64,000 bases of DNA, from assembly GCA_023055425.1 (NCBI GenBank), contig JALGPY010000008.1, forward strand, positions 9,124,501-9,188,500. The letters are read 5' to 3'. The position numbers and the translations under genes were made by a program. The DNA comes from Linanthus parryae (taxonomy: Eukaryota > Streptophyta > Magnoliopsida > Ericales > Polemoniaceae). The stretch's first letter is position 1, and each line of letters starts with the position of its first letter. Below, one piece after another: positions 10,906 through 21,470 of this stretch. The notes beneath the pieces were generated by a model that did no database searches, was not told the origin of the DNA, and was given only the letters and a program-made list of their open reading frames with translations.

Positions 10906-13900
10906 TCAAACTTGATCTGGTTCTTCACTTTTATCATCAGGCGGATCTGGAAGACTCCTCAGCGCCTACAACAATGACAGGAAGAAAAGTGACTGTGCCT
11001 CTGAATATAAGAAAACAATAGCTAAACGAAAAAGCGCCATGAGAGTTCCATTTACCTCGTAAAGAAACCAAGAAGCAAAAGCATCTGTTGCAGCATATTC
11101 CAGTTGTCCTTTAGACAAAATATTGGTCTCCCAGTTTCCAAGCCTGATCTTTCCCGGCTTTGGAAGCTGTACATTCAAAAACCTTCGAATTAAATCTCTT
11201 ACCGAAAGTGCTAATATGTTCATGATATACGGCAACTTGCACATACAGAAAATGAGGAAAAGCTCTATGTGATCCAATCATGAAACATCCTTTTTTGTTT
11301 CAGAGTTACTTTACGTGTTTACATATTGGTACATTCGAAAAAGAAAAGGAGTAAATCATCGAGGACGAGTTAATGTAGGGGCTAGTTACTACAGTTGTAT
11401 TACTTCGGAAAAAAAAAATCGAAGGTCTAGGAATAGAAATCAGAATATCATCGAGGACGAGTTAATGTAGGAGCTAGTTACTACGATTGTATTACTTTGG
11501 AAAAAAATCGAAGAAACTAGTATAAAATTTGGGATGAGTCAAGTGCTGAGTACGCAAATGTGAAAGCTGAAAGGAAACTTGCCACATAATATGCCCCTTC
11601 ACTTCGAGGTTGCCAGAACAACAGCTTCTTGAGACACACAGGGAGTTCCTGCTTTACTCAATACAGTAAATATTATTCTCCAAGCCAAAGGACTCTTTCC
11701 CACTGAATTACTCTTACTCTGTTACAGCCTTAACTAACATCCAAATTCTAATTTCAGACTAATTGTCTACGACCTATGTACTGAGTCTAAACTAATTTAC
11801 TCCGTCATTTTACCGATTGCAATGAGAGGCATGAGATTCTTTTTTGAGAAATAAAGGCACCTGACTCATCCTCAATATCAAGTTAGTGATATTTTTAACT
11901 TTTGGACATCGGGTTCATTAGAACTAATACCTATCTGACTATCTGGATCTCGAATATTTTGCATTACTTTGTTATGCATGTTTATCTATCTAAATCTTAG
12001 TAATAAATTACTATATGACGTAAACCTGATGCAGGATTAGCATCTGACTTTGCAACTATAGACAAGAAATAAGATAATCATATGATTGAATGTTAACCTG
12101 TTTGCACGTAACCAATTCACACAGTGATGCCAGACTCCACCATTTCTTTGGATCTCCACCAAGCTTGCGGCTGGCCAGGGGAGACAGATCTTCCAGATCT
12201 TTTATAGATACATTATAATCTTTGACAACCTTGTAAGCATCATTTGCAATTCCTACTCCAACCTATGCATGTGAAAAGGAACACTTTAATGAATAAACAA
12301 GACTACAATCCAGAACCAATCAATCAACCAATAGGAACAAGGAATGTGTTACTGTATCAGATAATGACTTCACTAACCTTCAGTGATGTAGGATCTTCAA
12401 GAAGACGCTGTAAAGTTGGAGGAATGCCAGAATGAATAATGTGCATCACATAACAATGACTATGATCTACACATATCTGCATAACGGCAGCTTTACCGGG
12501 AGGAACACCTGCAAAGTTCTGGCTTGTTTATTATATATGGCCATATAGCGCTTGCACACACTGTAGTTGCTCATACTTCAGAAAAAGAAGACAGCGAGTG
12601 ATGAGCCAATCACCACTTTTGCGAAAATGCTAGAACAGACAACCGGTGATGGATGTCCAGAAGTTGATACAGTAAGCCACGGTGCGATTATATCCCACAC
12701 CCAGTACTCAAGCAGCCAAAAGAATGAAATAACCATTTCAACTTAACAAGTTTGGAGTAATAAAAATGCAATAAAATGCAAAATGCTGATTCAAAATGAT
12801 CAACATCAGTAAAATGCCGGAAGCTAATGAGCATGCGTGTCCAGAAAATGGCCTTGGTTGGGGACAGTAGCTTGTGCAGGTGTCGTAGCCAGCTTCTATA
12901 ACCTATTAGCACCCGTGCACCCAGAATGTGTGTATGTAACAGCTAAAGTCTAAATATTTACAGTCCGATGTAATCAAGATGATCAAAATTAGAATTTGGA
13001 TAAGGCTCGTGAATCACAAATAGAAAAAAAAAATGCTGGAGGAAAAAGATCAAAGAATCACTTCAAAGTCACAACAACAAAAATTAGCTGAAAGCCTGAA
13101 TTCTAAGAAATAGTAGTGTTACTGAAGATGATGCATCATAAATATACTCTTCTAAATACAATGGGATAAAGATGTACAGGTGAACTTTTGGAAATTGAGT
13201 GTTTGAGAATTTTTGAACCTTCAAAATTTCTGCAGTAACTTTTTGCTTCAATTTATGCCGAGAGAATTTGATTGTTTATAGGTGAGTAACAGACAGTGTA
13301 GATTGACGATTTTGCAATTTGAGTAATAGAAGTCATCCGGAAACCAATACCGGCAACAGATGCTAGTTGGCCAGTGCCATTGGTTAGGGAATTTCATGGA
13401 AGTTGTGACATCTGATCTTGCGGTTTTACCCTTGTAATATCCCGTCCCACATCGAGATATTGTGGATTAGATGCGTGGTATATAGTAAACCTTGTGGATT
13501 ACTACTACCACCTTAAAGGCTTAAGCATTTTTGTCCGGTGGTACGGATAGAAGAATTTGTTGGGATTGTAATCCCCTCTGGTTGTTCCAAACCTCGCTAT
13601 GACAACTGATTTTAAGGGGTTTGAGAGGATCATCGAATAAGTAAAGCATCCGTAGCTTCAATTTTGATGGTCACCAAAGCTCCTTTTTTTTTCATATAGT
13701 CCATTAGTACTCTATTTGCTACCTGCCTCTAACTGTGATTCATATGCACTCTGTTAAAAGCTAGTGCACTACAGGTCTTCTGTAATTTCCACCAATAAAA
13801 TCACACATGTGAACAAATGCACAATCATTTTATTCCAGCCAACTCAGACATTTTATCGTCCATCAATCCTTGCCTTTAAGATGATAGGATTTTGGCTATC

Positions 13901-16479
13901 AAGACTTATATGTCTTCGAGCAAAACTAACTATTACTCCGCTAGACCAACCTACTCTTTAATTAAAATATTAATTATTAAGTGGCAAACTCAATAAAATT
14001 GATACGCAGATCCCTTAAAGAAATAGTACGAAATTTACTTGCAGGAATTCGTACTTCACGTATTTAACTCAACACATAAGAGTAGAACTAAGCCAAAACC
14101 AATAGCATATGTCATTCGTTCATGCTTGGAGTCTGGACATAGATTTTTTTCCACTGGGTTATCTCAGTATTTTGTAACACGGGAGTAAATAAATTTAAAT
14201 TAAATATATATTTTATACATGCGCTCTTAAGGAGCTCTCAAATCCAACCCTTTTAGAATTTACCATTCGTGCGTTCCCGCTCCAGGTGACTTAGGTGAAG
14301 GTGTAGACTGTAGACTTACAAAATAGTCCAAGGGAATCAGGGCTTGCTGAAACAAATGGTGAAATCGTAGACATGAACACCCATGTACTCTGGATGACAA
14401 TTGACATGTTGAGGAACTAAATCTATAATCAGAATGAAGCGAGACTTTGAACTTCTCATGTAACTAACCAGAGCTGTTACTAAGCATAGAGAAAATCAAA
14501 CCCAACAAACGAGATCATATCCAAAGCATCAGGAACCAGTCTAACCTTTTTGAAAAGTGGGTTTCCATTCAATATCGAAGCCCAAAATGACCTGAGGAAC
14601 TTCTTTCCTTTTCGATTCAATGATCTGTTGAAGCTCCCTTGCTGACTTCTCTACTTCATTGACCGTTCTGCTATATACTGTGTTACCTCTGAAAGACATT
14701 GCCGGATATCTCGTTGTTAATTTAGCTGGTACAAGAAGAGAGGTAGAGATTTTAAAATGCTGTATTAGGGAGACATTATTGTTTCGTTTAGGACTTATTT
14801 GAAACTCCTAGAGGTATGTCATCGAAAAACTTCCTTCAACAACTAATAAAATCGGAAGAGATAAATCTTTTTCACTATCTCAATTCAGACAAAAGAATAC
14901 AGATGCTGTATTGAACTCATGGAAATGGAGGGATAAAGCTGAAGGGGAGAGAGCATGGAATGCAGGGAAGGACATTCAAAATGCAACAACGAAAAATGAG
15001 AAAATCTTATGCCGCCATAACCCTAGCACAGGGTGTTCTTTTCATCTCACTGATACCCCCTTTAGTGAATGCCATTATTTTGATGGTCAGTCTATCTAAT
15101 ATGTGACCAGATAGTTGAATGGCAATGGAACATAAAAGCAGCCTCAAGGTAAACTATTTGGAGAGAAAGGAAGAGAATGAATGATAGCTTTGCAGCCCCT
15201 TCATTATGACCTACTAGCAAATCCAGCCGGAGACTCAGAAACCAAAAAACTGTTCTACATCCCTTGCACCACCACACGCATCATTTCCATATGATTGCAG
15301 TTAGCAATTTAGTACTGATTATCAAAGCCTCAAACAAGAAGCTTGGAATGGAGTCTACTTGAACTCACAAAACACAATGATGCAGTCTAACGCAGTTTGT
15401 TATATAATATTAACTTCATTGCTATGGGATGTAAATCCCAGCATCTGGGTTGAGATATCTAGAAGTGGTCTTTGTTTCTGGATAACCATTAAGGCTCCGT
15501 TTGGTTGGTGGTGAAACATTTTACTGTAATTCCCTTGTTTTGATGTTTTGGTGCTGTTTGGTAGGAGGTAAAACATTTTCCTGTAAAATGTTTTCCCTCA
15601 AATATTGTAAAATGATTTACACATTTCAAATCCGTAAGCCATTTTCAGGAGTGAAGGAGCACAATAACAACTCATACTAACACCTCCACCACCAATAACC
15701 ACCACTACCACCTACCTCCACCACGACCCATCACCGCCACCCACCACTAGGAGTAATTATTGCTTGCTCCAAGAGCAAATATGTCATGGTGCTCTAATCC
15801 ATACATCACAAGACACATCAGGAACATGTAGGAAATCCACTTTCTTTTTGTCTACCACTCATTCTCTTTCCTGACGTGTCCTGTGTCCACATCATTTGCT
15901 CTAACAGCAAACCGAAATTTCTCCACCATCAGTGCCACTACCGTCACGGCCCACTGTTTTGATAAAATGTCAACCAAAACGGGAGAAAATAATTGCAGAG
16001 AAAACTTTTTCACACAAAATATTTTACGCGTAGAATACTTTCCCTTGTAAAACATTTTTACTGCGAACCAAACAGAGCCTAAATCTTTTTTGAAATTAGA
16101 AACAAAAATGACACATTCAAGTGATTGCAACACTGAAAAAGTGTGGAGAAATCGCTAAATAAAAAGAGAGCAACTTACGTCGATAAACGGCGTGATACGA
16201 ATGGTAAGCTCGACTCCTTGTACAAGGCGATAAAGAAAACGTGCTCCGGCTCGTTGCGGTCTGTTTCCTCGAACCGCCGATCGAACTCGGCAATCGCCGG
16301 CGACCAACCGGACGGTCTTCTCCGTCACAGTCTGGATTGCTGTCGGGGACGTGGCGTCGTTTGGTTGGGCCGGATGGAGGCTGAATTGCGGCTTCGATGG
16401 CTTCGATTGCTTGGATTTCTTGGTCGGAGAATGGTCGATCCCAGTCAGAGAGTGGTGAATCGCAGTGTGTAGAGTCCAT
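10906..16479 (-). CDS. WEX: WEX-B: Werner-syndrome-like DEDDy 3'-5' exonuclease, six exons, intact
   Basis: Six exons on the minus strand: 16479..16179, 14725..14546, 12508..12378, 12262..12098, 11166..11056 and 10965..10906 (stop 10908..10906). All introns are GT-AG. Lengths of 301, 180, 131, 165, 111 and 60 sum to 948 nt, an open frame of 315 codons, close to the roughly 290 residues of Arabidopsis WEX. The N-terminus (DWDRPFSDQEIQAIEAIEAA) resembles the family. Catalytic residues expected of a DEDDy nuclease are present: D151 and E153 in GFDIEW, D212 in GIANDAYK, Y283 and D287 in YAATDAFASW. Family knowledge: a WRN-exonuclease homologue that degrades recessed 3' DNA ends, linked to repair and gene silencing. 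No helicase domain is visible. It is the only copy here without lesions. A pogo/LINE nest begins 195 bp past the stop and a MITE sits in intron 1. Confidence 0.9.
11356..11515. repeat. Tandem duplication, period 92 bp, in intron 4 of WEX-B
   Basis: The sequence starting tcatcgaggacgagttaatg at 11356 is repeated from 11448 with few changes, including the following 'gtattacttYggaaaaaa' stretch. It lies in the intron between exons 5 and 4 and is absent from copies A and C. Confidence 0.8.
12509..14545. other. Intron 2 of WEX-B
   Basis: This 2-kb intron has no convincing gene. Its start (12509-13160) is shared with unit A. The part at about 13430-13640 begins 'cccgtcccacatcgagat' and resembles the solo ends of small LTR or TRIM elements, but no target duplication could be settled. 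In copy C most of this intron is deleted. Confidence 0.5.
14726..16178. other. Intron 1 of WEX-B
   Basis: The intron is ordinary AT-rich DNA up to 15492 and is shared with copy C. It then holds a Tourist-like MITE (15493..16079) and ends about 100 bp before exon 1. Confidence 0.6.
15493..16079 (+). mobile_element. Tourist-like (PIF/Harbinger-type) MITE, 587 bp
   Basis: The ends are GGCTCCGTTTGGTT (left) and AACCAAACAGAGCC (right), a near-perfect inverted repeat. It is flanked by the 3-bp direct repeat TAA (15490-15492 and 16080-16082), as expected for PIF/Harbinger MITEs. No coding capacity is seen. It lies in intron 1 of WEX-B. The corresponding site in copy C carries a related MITE in the opposite orientation. 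Confidence 0.8.
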
Positions 16480-16829
16480 TGGAGGGAGAGTTTTCGGAGG
16501 ATTTGGAAATGGGGGAGGTGGAGTTGGTTTGGAGTAGGCTCGTTGTTGGTTCGTGCTAGAGAGGAACAACGAGAGGGGAAAGGGGGTACTATTATTTTGA
16601 AATTTTGGTGAAATATTTGTTTTCTGCTCTGAAATATCACTTAAATGACGGTTTGATCCTCGTATAAAGGGATGCTCTAGGAGAGTGTCAACATGAACGG
16701 ATCGTTTTGGTAAAGTTTGTTTATCGTGAATAAAACGAAGTCTATCATTTTACTAATTTTATAATCAAATTAAACATGTCAAAGATAACAATAACATTAT
16801 CAAACCGAAAAGTTTTGTTTTATTTTGTT

Positions 16830-17318
16830 ATGTTCGGAGATGACTACGGCGACGCTCTACAACTCCTATTCGAGGTCGACGATGAGATGCCCGAACTCGA
16901 AGAAGTCGTGGTCGAAGCGCCGGTGTTCGTTGAGTTTCCGGAAGGTATAAACCTCGTGGCTCGCCCTCTTTTCCGACCGTTGTATTTGTTCTTACCGTCA
17001 TTTGCTATTACAGGTCCGGCAGAGCTCTCCGACGATCGACTCCATGAGCTTGAAGCGGAACGACGTACCCTCCTAGACCGCGAGCTTCACCTGGACCCAA
17101 AGACGGAAGCTGCTATCTCGTCGGATCTACTCAATATCGGACTGACGCTCGTGTTCTCAGGAGGGGCGTCGGCCGTTCTCGGACAAGTTAAGCCCTCCCT
17201 CTGGACTGCGATCGCCGTATTTCTGCTTACAGTTGTCGGAGTTGCCCTAATCGGCAGTCACGCTTGGAGGAAAATTGGCGACCTAGCTCCGCACATCCTC
17301 GAAACGGTCCGAGAGTAG
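16830..17318 (+). CDS. GC-rich open frame: putative small two-helix membrane protein, function unknown
   Basis: The codon-rich GC region starts abruptly at about 16832, so the Met at 16830 is preferred over the AT-rich upstream Met at 16776. The 163-residue product has an acidic N-terminus (FEVDDEMPELEEVVVEAP), a charged linker (LHELEAERRTLLDREL) and two hydrophobic stretches, LLNIGLTLVFSGGASAVL and AIAVFLLTVVGVALIG, ending in a basic-acidic tail. Bases 17161-17220 are 38/60 G+C, while 17581-17640 are 14/60. An in-frame 69-bp segment (16947-17015) with GT..AG ends could be an intron. I do not recognise the family. It could be a transferred bacterial, archaeal or fungal fragment, a captured host fragment, or chance. 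No promoter or homologue is visible in the window. Confidence 0.35.
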   Translation: MFGDDYGDALQLLFEVDDEMPELEEVVVEAPVFVEFPEGINLVARPLFRPLYLFLPSFAITGPAELSDDRLHELEAERRTLLDRELHLDPKTEAAISSDLLNIGLTLVFSGGASAVLGQVKPSLWTAIAVFLLTVVGVALIGSHAWRKIGDLAPHILETVRE

Positions 17319-17321
17319 AGA

Positions 17322-17489
17322 GAGTGACTCGTGAGGACCAGAGTGTTGAGATCTCAGATAGTCGGCGAGGTTCCGGCCGGCAGGCATCTGTCGGATGAAG
17401 ATATGCTCAGGCTGGACCAGCTGGTGGAAGGGCCAACCGGCCTCGCTTCTCTCATTCAGAGAGAGGTTCTTCATTATAGCCATTTTGTG
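17322..17489 (+). CDS. Continuation of the GC-rich segment, short open frame of unknown function
   Basis: After two stops (17316-17318 and 17325-17327) the same reading frame reopens and encodes a GC-rich stretch including VGEVPAGRHLSDEDMLRLDQ and LVEGPTGLASLIQRE. It then fades into AT-rich DNA at about 17490, where the unit C flank begins. It may be a second exon or a separate gene of the same foreign-looking segment. The composition is like 16830-17318. No family is recognised. Confidence 0.25.
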
Positions 17490-19119
17490 TATCGCCGTTC
17501 TATTCTAGTCATCTACATCAATTTCAATACTTTGCTTGGTACTTACAGTTCTGCAAGTTCAAAATGATAATTGCTCAGGGCTATTTAGTTCCCTCCAATC
17601 ACTCAAAATAAAAAATAAAATTTAACAAAAATGATTTGCATATATACAATTTGAGACCAGTGTTGATCTTAAATCAAAACCTAAAGTAGGGTGTAATAAT
17701 AAATCACTTTTCCAAAGTCCTCTAAAACCAACAAACTTTAGAACAAGCAGTCACACAAAATACAATAAAATACCGCACATGATAATTATTTTGCTCTTAC
17801 TCATATCAATGCGATGACATGTCACATACACATTTAATTGTATACATTTTGCAGAAACTGTGGTAAATAAAGATGGCTGAGAAAACAGATCAATTCAAAA
17901 GTTTCACAAGGCATAGATTTGGAACCCACGCTCGTAGGTAGTCATGAGTCTTCTAATAATACTCTATTCACTATGCATGAGAAGAAAATATAATGACAAA
18001 TAAATGTCTAAAAGAAATTTCAGAAACAAGGAGTTGCTAAATTTCTATGAAGTACAAACAAAATCACAGTAATCAAACTAGTTCCGGTTCTTTACTTTTA
18101 TAATCAGTCGGATCTAGAAGACTCCTCAGTGCCTACAACAATGACCGAATGAAAGGTGAGTGTAACTCAGGATAGAAGAAAATAATTGATATACAAGCGC
18201 CATGAGAGTTCCCATTTACCTCGTAAAGAAACCAAGAAGCAAAAGCAACTGTTGCAGCATAAAATATTGGTCTCCCAGTTTCCCAGCCTGATCTTTCCTG
18301 GCTTTGGAAGCTGTACATTCAAAAATTTCGAATTGAATCTTTTACTGATATGTTCACAACATACGGCAACTTGCATATAGAGAAAATGAGAAAAATACTC
18401 GAAACTTCCTTTCCGGTTTCAGAGTTACTTTACGTGTTTACATATTGGTACATTCGAAAAACAGAGGGAGTAAATGGAGGAACGCGTTAACATAGGATCT
18501 AGTTATTATAGCTGTATTGTTTAACCCAAAAGATGAATAAATAGTAATAAGGAGTTCGTGCTTTACTCAATACAGTAAATAGTATTCACCAAGCCAAAGG
18601 ACTCTTTCCCATTGAATTACTCTTACTCAGTTACGGCCTTAATTAAAATCCAAAGTCTAATTCCAAACTAATTGTTTACGACTTATGTAGTGAGTCTAAA
18701 CTAATTTACTCCGTCATTTTACCAATTGCAATGAGAGGCAGGTGGTTCATTTTTTAGAAATAAAGGCACACGATTCATCCTCGGTATCAAGTTAGTGATG
18801 ATCTTTAACTTTTGGGTATTGGGTTCATGAGAACTGATACCTATCTGTTGGATCTTGGATATTTTGTACGACTTTGTAATTTTTTTTGTCTATCTAAATA
18901 TTAGTAATAAATTATTATATGACGTAAACCTGATGCAGGATTAGTAGCATCTAATTTTGCAACAACAACCGGGAAATAAGATAATCATATGATTGAATGT
19001 CAACCTGTTTGCAGGTAACCAATTCACACAGCGATGCCAGACTCCACCATTTCTTAGGATCTCCACCGAGCTTTCGGCTGGCCAGGGGAGACAGATCTTA
19101 CAGATCTTTTATAGATACA

Positions 19120-19580
19120 TTAGCAAATAACCCGTGCCCGTATGGCACTTATAATATATCACTTGATTCACTCGTGGCCGTAGCAAAATTATAAATGTAT
19201 ATTATTTGACTTCAAGTTAATTTTTTGAGATAAATTTTGATAATAAATTTGTATGAAATTTTTTGTTTATGTTAATAGACGATTAATAATTAATTAGATA
19301 AAGACATGTTCTTTTAGATCTGAGATAAATTTCAAAAAAGTTATCCAATATAAAACAGAATTTTGAAATAGTTAGTTGGATGAAATAGAGATTTTAAGAT
19401 ATAACAATATCTTATCATTTATACATTTCAACTAATTTGTCTTTTCAATAATGTCTCTAATAAAAAAGAATTGAAAATCAACGGATCAAAATGTCTCAAG
19501 ACATTTTTAGCTTTTAGACGGTTAGGATCTACCCATCTACACTTTTTGGAGAGAAACACCTAACCGATTTATTATACAGA
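19120..19580 (-). mobile_element. Non-autonomous Helitron, copy 1 of a tandem triplet
   Basis: Read on the minus strand it begins TCTGTATAATAAATCGGTTA at 19580. It ends with a hairpin, GTGCCATACGGGCAC, followed by GGGTTATTTGCTAA at 19120. This gives the Helitron pattern 5'-TC, a 3' hairpin about 10 bases before CTRR, and insertion between host A and T. Host bases TGTATC follow directly, as in the uninterrupted copies A and B. No coding capacity is seen. Confidence 0.8.
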
Positions 19581-19980
19581 CTAGCAAATGACCCGTGCCC
19601 GTAGGGCACTTATAAATTAAAATGCCACTTATATTTGTTATCTTGAAATAAATTTAGATAATAAATTGATACGGATGTAATTTTTTGAGTAAACAGATTA
19701 ATACATCACAATTAATGAGATAAACATGGTTTTTGAAAAAATAAACAATACCTCATTATCTTATTAGATTAAATCGATAAGATTAGGCTTTTAAAAATCT
19801 ATACAATATCTTGATATATGATATCTTATAATTGAAATGATTTTAATTTTTTTTTTAGGAAAAATATGTCATTTAAAACAACGCTCCAAAATGTCTCAAG
19901 ACATTTTTAGAGATTAGATGGCTAGGATCTTCTCATCTAGATTTTTTGGAGGGAAACACCTAGCTGATTTATTATATAAA
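19581..19980 (-). mobile_element. Non-autonomous Helitron, copy 2 of a tandem triplet
   Basis: Minus-strand reading: the 5' end TTTATATAATAAATCAGC at 19980 (TC changed to TT) and the 3' end with hairpin GTGCCCTACGGGCAC then GGGTCATTTGCTAG at 19581. It abuts copy 1 with no spacer. Internal sequence is shared with the other two units, for example the 'tgtctcaagacatttttag' stretch. Confidence 0.78.
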
Positions 19981-20357
19981 CTAGAAAATAACCCGTGCAC
20001 ATAGGGCACTCAGAATAGATATTATTTGACTTATTAAATTTATTGAAATAAATTGAGATGATAAATAAATCCGAATCTTTTTAATTTCGTGTCATTAGAT
20101 AATTAAAGATTACGTCAAAACATTAATGAGATTTTCTCAAAAAGAAAATATGAATGAGATAGCATAGAGATTTTTTGAAATAGGGAGAATATCTTATCTC
20201 ATATTTATTTTAACTGACTTGATTTTTTAAACTTGTCTAAGAAAAAGATATGATCAATCAAATCAACGCACCAAAATATCTCAAGACAATTTTAGGGAAT
20301 AGATGGCTAGAATTGAGATTTTTTGGAGGGAAACACCTAACTGATTTATTATATAGA
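19981..20357 (-). mobile_element. Non-autonomous Helitron, copy 3 of a tandem triplet
   Basis: Minus-strand reading: 5'-TCTATATAATAAATCAGTTA at 20357, directly after host ...GATTATAA, and the 3' end with hairpin GTGCCCTATGTGCAC then GGGTTATTTTCTAG at 19981. It carries the 5' junction of the triplet with exon 4 of WEX-C. Confidence 0.78.
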
Positions 20358-20689
20358 TTATAATCTTTGACAGGCTTGTAATCATCATTTGTGATTCCCA
20401 CTCCAACCTATGCATGTGAAAAAGAACCACTTTAATAAATAAACAAGACTAGAATCCAGAACCAATCAATCAACCAATAGGAACAAGGAATGTGTTACTG
20501 TGTCAAATTATGACTTCACTAACCTTCGGTGATGTAGGATCTTCAAGAAGACGCTGCAAAGTTGGAGGAATGCAGAATGAATAATATACATCACATAACA
20601 ATGACTATGATCTACACATATCTGCATGACGGCAGCTTTACCGGGAGGTACACATGCAAAGTTCTGGCTTGTTTATTATATCTGGCAAT

Positions 20690-20790
20690 ATGGCGCTTGC
20701 ACACGCAGTAGGACTTTGAACTTCTCATGTACCTAACACAGAACTTGCACACAGCTTTACCGGGAGGTACACCTGCAAAGTCTAACCAGA
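20690..20790. other. Deletion scar with templated filler in intron 2 of WEX-C
   Basis: Copy C joins DNA next to exon 3 directly to DNA 90 bp from exon 2, losing about 1.9 kb relative to copy B. At the join, 20748-20779 repeats the exon 3 border sequence (agctttaccgggaggtacac) already present at 20634-20653, as if copied in during end joining. Confidence 0.65.
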
Positions 20791-21348
20791 GCTGTTACTA
20801 AACATAGAAGAAATCAAACCCAACAAACGAGATCATTTCCAAAGCATCAGTAACCAGTCTGACCTTTTTGAAAAGGGGGTTTCCACTCAATATCGAACCC
20901 CAAAATGACCTGAGGAACTTCTGCCCTTTTCGATTCAATGATCTGTTGAAGCTCCCTTGCTGACTTCTCTACTTCATCGACCGTTCTGCTATATACTGTG
21001 TGACCTCTGAAAGACATTGCCGGATATCTAGTTGTTAATTTAGCTGGTACAAGAAAGGAGGTAGAGATTTTAAAATGTTGTATTAGGGAGACAGTATTGT
21101 TTTGCTTAGGACTTAATGGAAAATCCTAGAGGCGTGTCGTCGAAAAACTTCCTTCACCAACTAATAAAAATCGGAAGAGATATATCTTTTTCACTATCTC
21201 AATTTAGACAAAAGTATACAGATGCTGTATTGAAATGTCACATGGGAATGGAGGGATAAATCTGAAGGGGAGAGCATGGAATGCAGGGAAGAACATTAAA
21301 AATGATAATGTTGCAACAACTGAAAGTTATAAAATCTTATGCCGCCAT

Positions 21349-21470
21349 TGTAAGTGGGAGAAATCTTCCGTGGTTTTTCATTGACTATTCACACCTTTAA
21401 ATAGGTAATTACAACACTAATTACACAAATTAGTCCTCTAGTAATTACAAGACGAGTCCTACAACTATTA
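21349..21470 (-). repeat. copia 3' LTR (122 bp)
   Basis: It is a direct repeat of 25794..25915, starting tgtaagtgggagaaatc and ending ctacaactatta. A purine-rich tract on the minus strand (complement of 21471-21483) adjoins its inner edge. Confidence 0.93.

Larger units (their letters stand above)
17505..21348 (-). repeat. WEX duplication unit C, 3' half
   Basis: This is a paralogous block homologous to units A and B, starting with the shared downstream flank and holding exons 6 to 2 of WEX-C. It is continued to the right of the copia insertion at 25916. Relative to unit B most of intron 2 is deleted between about 20700 and 20850. Confidence 0.85.

Noticed and set aside
13430..13640. Possible TRIM/solo LTR in intron 2 of WEX-B
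   Set aside because: The 'gtcccacatcg' start is suggestive, but no terminal pair or target duplication could be confirmed.
16143..16472. 109-codon plus-strand frame opposite WEX-B exon 1
   Set aside because: It is the antisense shadow of exon 1. The minus-strand reading has family similarity, a start codon and a perfect GTAAGT donor.
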